Origin: Micractinium sp. NFX-FRZ
Lineage: Eukaryota; Chlorophyta; Trebouxiophyceae; Chlorellales; Chlorellaceae
Assembly (NCBI GenBank): GCA_029339195.1
Contig: JAPTJF010000256.1
Location: forward strand, 1-64,000
Reading direction: 5' to 3'
DNA: 64,000 bases
Positions 54,941 to 64,000 of the stretch are shown here, piece by piece. Made by a program: the position numbers and the translations under genes. Position 1 is the first letter of the stretch; the number at the start of each line of letters is the position of its first letter. Under the pieces are notes generated by a model that worked only from the letters and a program-made list of their open reading frames with translations, was not told where the DNA came from and made no database searches.

Positions 54941-57900
54941 TCAGCGCCGGGGGCGCACGTTGCGGGCCGGCCTGCCCCGGCCGCGGCTGCCGCTGCTGGC
55001 GCCGCCGTTGGCTGCGCCCGCGTTGCCGCCATTTGGGATGATGGCTTGCAGCGCAGGCGGCAGGCCGGCATGGGGGTCGGAGGCAGCAGCTGCAGCCATG
55101 GCCATGGCGTGGCCTGCTGCCTGCCGCATGGCCGCCTGCTGCATCGACGACAGCCCGCTGCTGCCGGCTGCCGCCATAGCCGCTGCCATGGCCGGGTTCA
55201 GCCCATATGGCGGGCGGAGCAGCGGGTTGGAGCCCGCTGCCGCCGCCGCCGCTGCTGCTGCGCTGCCAGGGCCTCCGCCGGCGCCCGAGGCGCTGCCCGG
55301 GCCGTGCTGCTTGCCTGTATGGCTGGCGACTGCTGCCATGGCTGCCTGCATCTGAGCCATCTGAGCTGCCATGGCTGCATTCATCGGGATCATGACTAGG
55401 GGCAGGCCATTGGTGCCCCCCGCCACAGGAGCCCCGGCCGCTGCTGCCGCCGCCGCCGCGGCACCTCCGGTGCTGGGGGCTGCGGCAGCGGCTGGGGGCT
55501 GGGCACCCTGCTGCTGCTGCTGCTGCTGCTGGGGCTGCGCTACTGCGGCAGCGGGCGCCTGCTTGCTGCCTGCTGCGCCTGCTGGGGCGCCTGCTCCCGC
55601 CGGCGGCGCGCTGGAGGGGGTGGGCGCTGTTGCCGCGGCTGCTGCTGCTGCTGCTGGCGTGGCTGCTGCCACCGCAGCCGGCTTGGCCACGCTGCCAGGG
55701 GCCACACTAATTGCAGGAGCGCCGCCGGCAGCTGCAGGCGCCGAGACGGCACTGGGCAGCATGAGGCTGTTGGCTGGAGAGCCGAGGCTTGGCACTCCCG
55801 CTCCTGCTGCCGCCGCCGCTGCGCTGCCGCCCCCGTTGCTGACAAAGGCGGGGGCCGAGGCTGCACGCGCGACAGAGGCACGGGCCGACCCCGGCTGCTT
55901 GCTGCGCTCGCCCTTGGAAAGCTTGCTGGTCTGCACCTTGTTGCGCTTGACGGCAGCGCCGAGCACCGCCTCGTACCGCGACCGCTCCTCAGCCTCCATC
56001 TGCTGGTGGCGGGCCAGGTAGGCTTCGTCTGCGCAGGAGGGGTGAGGCAGCAGGGGGCAAACAGACATGCACATGTCAGAACCAAAGGTGGAGGCAGATG
56101 GATGGATGGGGGGACGGGAGGGAGGGCCGGGTGCCGGAACGCAGTGCACGGTTGGCGAGCGGGCCGCAGTGCAAGGGCAGGGCAGGTGGGAAGGCGCTGC
56201 AGTGGCGCTGGCACCATCGCACAGGGCTGGCAGCTGCAGCAGGGCCGAGGGCCAGGCAGGGTGGCGTCCTCACCCGAGGAGTCCTCGTCGCTGCTGCCCT
56301 CCCCGAGGCACAGGGCGTCAATCGCCTCCCGGGCAGCCTTCTCGTCGGCACCTGCAGGGGGGGACGGAACCAACGGCAGCCCCAGGGCTTAAGAGGTGCA
56401 GACAGCTCGAGCACGGAGCACCGCAAGACAAAGAGGGAACCATTTTTTTTGCACACCCAGGCGACGCAGTGCACCACGGCTGGCACCGTTCCCCGCCCTC
56501 CTCAACACTGCCGCCAGCTCACCCTCCTTCTTCTGCGCCCCATACGCCTCGATGGCCGCCTGCCGCTTCTTGACCTCCGTGGTGGGCAGCAGGCGCACGC
56601 GGGGCGTGTCAATCGTCTTGACCTGCAGTGGAGAGGGCTCAACTTAGGGTTGAGAACACGGGTGGCTGCACTGGGGGTGCAGGCAGCAGGCGGACCCCGC
56701 AATGGATGACGAGGCAGGCACACGGACTGGCAAGAGCGGCGAGGCATTGCCCGCTTCCGTGCGCAACCACACACTGCCTGCAGCCCGTTGGCTCCCGCCT
56801 CCTCTCTGCAAACTACCAAACTACCAGAGCACTAAACAAGCCTGCCCTCCCCTCCACCCCCAACATTGCTCCCTGGCACCCACCTGCGCGCGCTCCACAA
56901 ACTTGGGCGCCCCCAGGGGCGTCAGGATCTCCCCCATGTCGTACTCCTGCAAAAAAAATTTAAGGTTGGATGCAGTGGAAGTGAGCCAAGCCTGGTGTTG
57001 AGCTGTGAAGCATGCACACCGCAGCCCACACTGTCCTCCTGCCCGTGCGATCATTCAGCAACGCTCCATACAAAAGTGCTGGCACTGTTGTCACACCCCA
57101 GCCGGCAGGCACCCGGCCGGCTCCCACCCTAAACCCCTTCCCCTCTGCCTCCTCCACTGCCCCTGATCACTCACCGGTACGCGCCGCCGCTTGCCCAACG
57201 AGTGGTCCCTGTAGAGCGAGCCGCTGCGGGGGGTGCCCCGCGGCGTGGCGCCACCGCTGCGTGGCGTGAAGCCGCCGCCGCGCCGCGCCGCCGACCCGGC
57301 CACGCCGCGGTAGCCGGGCATGCGCAGGGCCTGCATGCGGTGCATCGCTGCCTGCGCGGCGGGACGCTGCATGGCCACCAGCTGGCGCCGCAGGGAGGAC
57401 AGCTTTTGATCCAACAGCTCAAGCGCAGCATGCACCTCGGCTGGAAAATCATCGGTATCCATTGCAGCCGGCAGGCCTTCTGCTGCTGCTGCTGCTGCTG
57501 CTGCCTGCCCGCCGACGCCGCCTGCTGCTGCATCGGCATCTGCCGCCTGCTGCCGCGCCCCCAGCGTGCTGTGCGCTGCAATGAACGGGTGCTGCAGCAG
57601 CCCGGGTAGCTCGCACTTGGGCAGCGTGCGATGCGGGCGGTGCTGCCACTGCCGCGGTGCCGCTGCTGCGGGAGCGTCGTGCTCAGGCTTCTCAGCGACA
57701 GCAGCGGAGGGCTGCTGCTGCTGCTGCTGCTGCTGCTGGGCTGCAGGCTGCGCAGCTGCAGCCGGCTGCTGCCTCCCGGCGGCTTGCTGCTGCTGCTGTT
57801 GCTGCTGCTCCGCCGCTGCCGCCGGCGGCTGCCCAGCCTGCTGCAGCCCTGCCTCTCGCTCCACCTCTGCTGCTAGCTGCTGCCGATACCGCTGTTTCTG

Positions 57901-60100
57901 GTGGTGCAGCTCGGTCAAGCGGTGCTCCAGCCACCGCACCCGCCACTCCACGCCCCGCCGCACCGACCGCCACTCCCGAGAGTGTGGCGCCTTGCTTTGG
58001 CTGTCGGCGCCGGCATCCGTCGCCACAGCAGGCTGCTGCGCGTCCTGCTGCGGCCGCTCCCGCTGCCCCTGCTGCTGCTGCGCGTCCTGGGCTGCTGCTG
58101 CAGCGCCTGCACTGGTGCCACAGCCGGCCCAAGCCCACGCCTGCACCAACACTGCCTCCCGGTCTGCTGCCTCCAGCAGCTGCTGCGCCTGCTGTGCCTG
58201 CTGTGGTGCGCTGCCCTCCGCCACGTCATCGCCCTCCATGTCAGTTTCCTCATAGCTGCTGTACCCCGCTGGATCCGCCCCATCCTCTGCTGGCCCATCC
58301 ACCAGCATAGGCTCTGACTCAGCCTCTGTGGTGGCGGTGTCAGCTGTCGACTGAGTGCGCAGCAGCGTGGCAGCTGTCGCGCCGGCGGTGCCTGCACCAA
58401 AGGGTGGCCAAGTGGGCATGGGCGGCGAGGGTGTGAGGCAGGGCCAACAGGCAGGCAGGCGGGCAGGCAAACAAGCAGGTGCAGCGCAGGCGGGCACGCT
58501 CGTAAGCCATGCAAGGCCATGCACCATGCCACTCACGCACAGCTGGCAATCATCACAAGCAGCAGCACCCATGCGCAGCCTCTTACCGCTGCGGTACAGG
58601 CTGGACGGCACCGCCTGGCTGTCTGCCGGCATGGGCTGCACAGAGGCGGGTGCTGCTGCTGCGGCTGCTGCGGCGGCGGCTGCTGCGGCTGTGGCGGCCG
58701 CCAGCGCAGCCACCGCCCGCCGCCCCTCAAGCTCCATCTCAGCCAGGAGCTTCTTCCCAGCCTTCTGCATGCCTGTGGCCTGCGGTGCAGAATAAGAGGA
58801 GCAAGCAGAGGGTGATGAGCCACGTCTAGGCGTGACCGGCCGGCAGTACATGCTGTGGCTAGAAATCAAAATGGAAATGCAACCTTGCCTGGCCTCCAGG
58901 CTGCAGCCGCTCCCCGCAGCAATTGTCCTGCCACATAAAAGTCACGCTGCACACTGTCCTGCACAGACGAAAACTCCTACCGGCGACCAGAGTCTGGCAT
59001 GCTCCATCCCCAACGCCACTGTCCACTGCACCCATGCCCCATTGCTTCCCGCCTCCGTGCGCACCTGCTTGTGCACCCGGCTGCGCTTCTGGTTGTACTT
59101 GAGCGCATTGCTGCAGATGAGCTCAAAGTCCTTCACCACCGCCTGCCAGGTGGCGTACCGCTGCCCCCGGATCTTCCCGCGCATCACCTGCACGCAGCAC
59201 GCAGGCCGGCGTGGGACGATGCTGGCAGTGAGCAGAGGCGCAAGGAGGCGGGCTGGCAGGCCTGGCAGCAGCTCAGCATGTGCGCTCGCATGGGCTGCTC
59301 TTCGGGCTATTGCTGAGCAGCAAAGAACGGCGCAAAGCAGCAACAGCAGCCTGTGCTGCAGCAGCAAACACGCCGGCAAGCAGCATGCTTGCACGTCTCC
59401 CAGCCTGCACCACAGCTGGTCCCCAAACTCGGACACGCACCTCGAAGCACATGGGGTGCTTGATGATTTTGTAATACTTGGGTGCTTGGGTCTCCAGCAC
59501 CGGGTGCCGGAACCAGCCCTCTGTATCCAACTGCATCATGCGAGCAAGCAGTGCCTCCAAGTCCGCCGTTGCCGCCGCCACTGGGCTGGCTGGCGGCGGC
59601 GGCGCGGGCTGCTGCGCCGCTGCGCCGCCTGGCGACGCTGCCGGCGGCGTTGCAGCCGCCTGTGCCGCAGGGGTGGGCACCACGGCCTGCTGCTGCTGCT
59701 GCGAGGTTGGTGCGCCGCCTGCCAGCCCAGGCGCACGCGCCACCGTCCCGGCACCGGCGGCTGCCGCCGGCTTGGCTGCAGCCGCGCCGCCTTGCTGCTG
59801 GCGCATGTCGTGCCCCGCGGCCAGCACAGCGCCGTTTTGAAGCGCCTTGAGCAGGTGGGGGACCGGGGGGGAGGTGGCCCCGTTCGGCACTGCTCCCGCT
59901 GCTGCAGGAGCGGGAAGCGCCGAGGGCTCGTGGGGCAGCGGCATGCTGCCCGCCGAGGCTGGAGCCAGGTCCGCGAGGTGCGGCTGCTGCTCTAGGGGCC
60001 CAAGCTCCGAGCTGCCGGCGGGCATCGGCGGGCCGAGGCCTGCGGAGCCTGCGAGTCCCCGCTGGGCTGCTGATGGCGCCAGGCGCTCATGGCTGGACAT
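54941..60100 (-). CDS. Bromodomain protein with long low-complexity regions
   Basis: Probable chromatin reader of acetylated lysine. Eight exons: 60100-59441, 59187-59065, 58779-58587, 58391-57175, 56946-56884, 56622-56523, 56351-56274 and 56028-54941, 1173 residues. The bromodomain spans about residues 190-262: PKYYKIIKHPMCFEVMRGKI, YATWQAVVKDFELICSNALK, then YNQKRSRVHKQ, with the acetyl-lysine-binding Asn in the YN pair. Before it is a Pro/Ala/Gln-rich region. After it come Ala runs, Gln runs, an acidic part (DTDDFPAEVHAALELLDQK), TPRSGGATPRGTPRSGS, a basic KRRRV and an Ala-rich C-terminus ending GRGRPARNVRPRR, an AT-hook-like GRGRP. It is divergent from LTO1. Confidence 0.85.
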
Positions 60101-60408
60101 ACAGGCGGGGCATAGGGAAGCGGAGCCCGCTGCGATCGGAGCACTGTAGAACCTCTGGAGAGGGGGCCGGCAAACGCGGCGAGGAGGGCCACAGGGTGTC
60201 GTCGCACAGCGTAATTTTGGGTCCAGGATGCCCGAGCCCGCTGGGTGGCGGTGCCAAACCCAGGGCAGGGTTTGCGAGGGACCCTGCAGCGCTGGCAGCA
60301 GCAGAAGGCCAGCTGGGAATTGCGGGCCCCTGCAGCGCCCAATTGCGCCCCAGCTGCATCCCTGCCTCTTGCACCGCTCGCACGGCAAAAGGGGGCACTC
60401 CGAGCGTG
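60101..60408. promoter_or_regulatory. Shared upstream region of bromodomain and LTO1 genes
   Basis: 308 bases between divergent start codons. It probably acts as a bidirectional promoter; no TATA box is evident. Confidence 0.4.
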
Positions 60409-62497
60409 ATGTTGGTGGCTAGCCGAGCGGTGCCCCTCTGGGCAGCGCCTGGCGCTGCCTGCAGGCGGCCTGCGGCGCAGCAAGGGATCTTCTTGAAATC
60501 CCGCAGAGCGACACGCTGCTCGGCAGCGAGCGGAGACGAGGGTCAGGGGGAGGCGTCTGGGCGGGACCTGGCAGCGGAGGAGCAGCCGCCGCCGCCGCAG
60601 CAGCCACACAAGCAGGTGCGCAGCACTGAGCATTGTGTCTGCTTGGACAAGGCTACATGGTGAAGTAGTTGAATGCCATGGCTGCTCAGCAAGTCAGCCA
60701 GGTGACCACCCCGGCCAGCCACCAGCGAGCGCTGCTGCACGAGAGGCACTCGCATAGCTTGGCGCTGCTCCTGGTGTGGCCCTCCTGCTGCCTCAGCCAC
60801 ACACACCACCGCCCTGCTTCTTCCCGCGCAGATGCCCTACCGTGCCATTGCGGCCCTGGCAGCTGTGGGCGTTGCTGACACCAGCTACCTCACCGCCGTC
60901 AAGCTGCTACACCTGGCCCCCGCCTGCCCGCTGACCGGCGGCTGCGCCAACATCCTCACCTCTGACTACTCCAACCTTTTTGGGATGGTGCCGCTGGCGG
61001 TGGTGGGCCTCGCAGCGTACGCGGGCATGGGGCTGCTGGCGTGGCGCGGCTCCGCCGCCGCAGCTTCGGGCAACGACGCCGCCGAGGCGCCCTTCCGCAC
61101 CGCCGTGCTCGCCGGCGGCCTCGCCATGGCCTCCACCTCCGCCTTCCTCCTCTACATCCTCTTCACCCAATTTTCCGGAGAGCTCTGCCCCTGGTGCATG
61201 GGCTCCGCCGCGCTCAGCTTCAGCATTGCAGGGGCAGCGGCCTCGGGCCTGCGCCAGCGAGAGCTGGAAGACGCGTTTGCCCCTGGGGCGGGCGTCGTCG
61301 CCACCACTCTGCTCCTCATGTTCCTGGGCCTCGGCTCCCCCAATGGCTCCTTTGCCGCCGGCAGCTACGACCTGGACTACGCGCTGCCAGCTGTCACCAC
61401 GGACAGCCCCCCGCGGGCGGTGGCGCTGGCGCAGAAGCTGCGCGACGGCGGCGCACGCATGTACGGCGCCTTTTGGTGCAGCCACTGCTACGACCAGGTG
61501 ATGAGCGCAAGAGGGTGTGGGCTGTTGCATTGGTGGTTGATTCTTCCGCAGTGTGGTGTTGCATTCCACTCTCGTGCAGCCACTGCTGGGAGCAAACGAC
61601 GGGGCATGGGCTGATGCATGCTCGAGCTTAGGTGTCAGTCACCAACCGTAGCCGACTGCTGGGAAGCCCAGCCCTACGACCAGCTCCATAGGTTGACGCG
61701 CTGCTGCTGTGTATCGGGAGGTTCTCGTAGAGGGCTGTCCAAAGGCCCTTGTTGCCAGGTGGCGCTGCCACTCACAACACATGCCCCCCTTGCGCCCCCC
61801 CGTGTGCTGCGAGCAGAAGCAGACGTTTGGGTCAGCGGCCATGGCGGCTTTCCCCTACGTGGAGTGCTACCCTGAGGGCCTGCACAAGGTGGGGGCCTCC
61901 CTTTGCATGGCACACAACTCCCTTTGTGCGAGCGGCGGTCTGGAGCCTGCATGGGGCGGGTGTGCCAGCTTGCCTGCCCCTGTATGTATGTGCGTGTAAT
62001 GGGTGGTGGGTGGCGTGCCGGGTTGCTGGGGTGGTGGTGGCAGGAGCCGAGGCTGCCACCCGGGGGTGTGGTTTGGGCGTGCTGGCTGCGCTGTGCCGTC
62101 AAGGTGCTAAGCATGCAGGCAGGGCGTCGCGAATGCATTTGCTTGGTGTGGGCAGGCGCGCTACCCTGGCTCTCCTGCCTGCACCCCTGGAACAGTACAT
62201 CTACCCATCATTGGTCATGCTCTTCCACCCGCCCCGGCCACTGTCCCCACCGCCCGCCCCTCCTCACCCCGCAACTTTCCCCCGCCCCTCCTCCACACAC
62301 ACCCCCGCCTGCCTCCGCAGGACACCAAGATGGCAGAGGTGTGCCAGGCGGCCCCCGGCGGGCTGACCGGGTTCCCCACTTGGGTGATGCCCGGGGGCGA
62401 GCAGCTTGTGGGTGAGCAGACGTTTGATCAGCTGGAGGCAGCGCTCGAGAAGGCACTTGCCAGCAGCAGCAGCAGCACCGTCGCCGCCGCCTCGTGA
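60409..62497 (+). CDS. LTO1: Lumen thiol oxidoreductase LTO1 (VKOR-thioredoxin fusion)
   Basis: Thylakoid membrane protein that forms disulfides in lumen proteins and is needed for photosystem II assembly in plants. Four exons: 60409-60615, 60832-61497, 61817-61888 and 62321-62497, 373 residues. Exon 1 encodes a transit peptide (MLVASRAVPLWAAPGAACRR) and a Pro/Gln linker. The VKOR domain starts at VGVADTSYLT and has the loop cysteines in CPLTGGC, FGMVPLAVVGLAAY and the redox CPWC in GELCPWCMG, among four hydrophobic helices. The thioredoxin-like part has the redox CSHC (FWCSHCYDQKQTFG, split by an intron), YVECYPEG and the cis-Pro region GFPTWVMPGG. The third-exon intron contains degenerate copies of the CSHC segment. 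Confidence 0.94.
61565..61680 (+). repeat. Degenerate copies of the LTO1 CSHC segment in an intron
   Basis: The intron after exon 2 contains TCGTGCAGCCACTGCTGGGA (would read SCSHCWEQ) at about 61575 and a weaker CTGCTGGGAAGCCC...TACGACCAG at about 61655, resembling the exon 2 end CTACGACCAG. Confidence 0.5.
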
Positions 62498-62930
62498 GCC
62501 TGTCTGCTATACTGAACAGGCTGCTGCCCAGGCCGTGCAAGCAACAGCTTGCCCGGCCCCCCTTGGCTTCCCTTTTGCTGCGCTCTCCCCCTGCCCTGCT
62601 CGCTTCTGGTCCCAGCTCGCTCCTCCCGCCTCCCTGCTCCTTGCCCACATCTCATTTCATCGGCTGTTCTCACCTGCGTTTTTTCCTGCACTGCTGAAGA
62701 CTCTCGTGTGCTTGCATTTACAATGCTGAGGGGCTTGCCTCTCAGCGTACCGACTGGTTGATTACTCGTCATTGTCAAGAGTCAGTTCTCAGAGTCAAAT
62801 TCAGAGTCACTTCAAACAAATTACGCACACTGGACACACACGCACACACGCACACACGGGAGGACGGTGGCCCACGAGGCAGGGCCAGGTGATGCACACG
62901 GCAAGCATTCAAACATGCTCAGGCACGCGC
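62498..62930. other. Convergent intergenic region
   Basis: 433 bases between the LTO1 and ARP7 stop codons. TTACA at 62718-62722 (reverse TGTAA) is a likely ARP7 poly(A) signal. An imperfect CA repeat lies at about 62832-62860. Confidence 0.5.
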
Positions 62931-63952
62931 TCACACACACTTCTTGAGCACCGCCGCTGGCCCCGCCTCCTCATAGTCCGTCTTGGTGAGAAAGCCGCCT
63001 GACTGGGAGAAGCACACGCGTGCCAGCACGGCACCGCCCATCCAGGCCGCATGCCGCAGCGTCCCCTCGGGCATGTACTCTGGGATGCCACACAGCCCGG
63101 GGGAGAGCTGAGCTGGCGCCAGCGAGGCGACCTCACGCAGCAGGCGGGCGCCCACCCCGGGCACCGCGCTGCCGCCGCCACACAGCAGCATGCTCTCGAC
63201 CCAGGCCTGGTGGGGGGAGGGGCGGGGCATTGCGGTCAGAGAATGACATGATCTGTAGATGAGGAAGATCTACTGGGCGGGACCATGCGCTTCCCTCAGG
63301 GAGCGGCAGGGGAGGGCCGGAGGTGCAAAATCAAAGCTTGAAAAGTCAACACAATCCTGAAAGATGTGGACAGCGTGTGCTAGTACTCCCAAAGGCCTGC
63401 AGAAGGATGGGGCCAGGGACGCCAGGGGTGCGGGGCAGCAGCATCATGCAGAAGCCACGCCCAGCCTGCCTGCCAGCAGGCACCACCGCCCCCTGGTCTC
63501 ACCACCCACCCAGGCACCCCCCCATCCCGGCCGCACCTTTCGTGTGTCCTTGTCCCCCTGTGCCGTGGCTGCTGTGTACACCGCCTGTGAGAGGCGGGAC
63601 AGGTCCAGCCCTAGCTGCCCTCCATCCATCAGCGCTTCCCCAAGCGCCAGGCCCTCCCGCTCTATCGTGATCGTCTGCCCGTCTGGCAGTGTGTGCGTGG
63701 TCGGCTCCACAGCTGCTGATGCTGCATCCTCTGCACTGCCCGCCACCCGCGCGATGCTGCGTGCTAGGTCTTCAAGGGGCGCTGCTGCTGTGAATGGCAG
63801 GCTGCTGCTGCTGCCACTGCTGCCTATGCCGCCGATGCTGATGCCGCGGGTCGCCAGCTGGCGGCCCAGCTGCTGCGCTATCTGCTGCATGCCGTAGGGC
63901 AGGCGCTGCGCCGTGGAGGGCTGCGCCAGGCCTTCCAGCACGGGCACCACAT
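62931..63952 (-). CDS. ARP7: Actin-related protein 7 (ARP7), 3' part
   Basis: Plant-type nuclear actin-related protein found in SWI/SNF chromatin remodelling complexes. Two exons are visible, 63952-63537 and 63206-62931; the gene continues past the window end. The first starts (D)VVPVLEGLAQPSTAQRLPYG, an actin-fold strand, followed by a Ser/Gly-rich loop and LPDGQTITIEREG. The second has VESMLLCGGGSAVPG, CGIPEYMPEGTLRHAAWMGG and ends TKTDYEEAGPAAVLKKCV. The last residues match the C-terminal pattern of ARP7 (TKADYDETGPSVV..KC) better than conventional actin. TTACA at 62718 follows the stop. Confidence 0.85.
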
Positions 63953-64000
63953 CTGCATGCAGCAGCAGCGGCAGCAGCAGGAATGCATGTGAGCAGCCAA

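Noticed and set aside
57566..58310. Cys/Ala-rich plus-strand frames
   Set aside because: They mirror CAG/GCA repeats of the bromodomain protein's low-complexity region.

Overview
This window is nuclear DNA of a green alga, most likely a Chlorella-type trebouxiophyte. The sequence is very GC-rich with many small GC-rich introns and long CAG/CTG and alanine/glutamine runs. TGTAA, the usual chlorophyte poly(A) signal, lies downstream of several stop codons. The gene content is that of a photosynthetic eukaryote: plastid sigma factors, the phosphoglucan phosphatase SEX4, the thylakoid oxidoreductase LTO1, the plant actin-related protein ARP7 and prolyl 4-hydroxylase. All exon structures were assembled by eye from splice sites, reading-frame phase and family resemblance. 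For every complete model the exon lengths sum to a whole number of codons.

Layout. 0-11 kb: a mitochondrial carrier (minus, cut by the window start), a small single-pass membrane protein (minus), a prolyl 4-hydroxylase with ShK domain (plus), a multi-pass membrane protein (minus) and a frameshifted copy of one of its exons. 11-25 kb: a divergent histone H4 fold fused to a long C-terminal extension (minus), the complex III assembly factor UQCC1/CBP3 (minus), a G-patch nucleolar-type protein (plus), a membrane RING-CH protein (plus) and TSPO (minus). 25-41.6 kb: SEX4 (plus); an endonuclease/exonuclease/phosphatase-family gene (minus) with a complete GH5 mannanase-like gene on the other strand inside one intron; EAPP (plus); and a divergent pair of small paralogs of unknown function. 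41.9-54 kb: an F-box/LRR gene, then two tandem sigma-70 genes; intron 2 of the first holds a second F-box/LRR gene in antisense. 54.9-64 kb: a bromodomain protein (minus), LTO1 (plus) and the 3' part of ARP7 (minus).

Main observations. The H4-fold fusion protein is the most unusual gene. Two host/nested antisense gene pairs occur within 20 kb. Introns of the prolyl hydroxylase, SEX4 and possibly LTO1 carry degenerate tandem copies of the edge of the adjoining exon, some with intact acceptors, suggesting intron growth by tandem duplication of exon-intron borders. About seven of roughly 100 introns use a GC donor, each forced by reading-frame phase. A hairpin of about 90-base arms sits in a mannanase intron. 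Many neighbours are divergent pairs sharing about 300-460 bases of upstream sequence, so promoters are probably often bidirectional.
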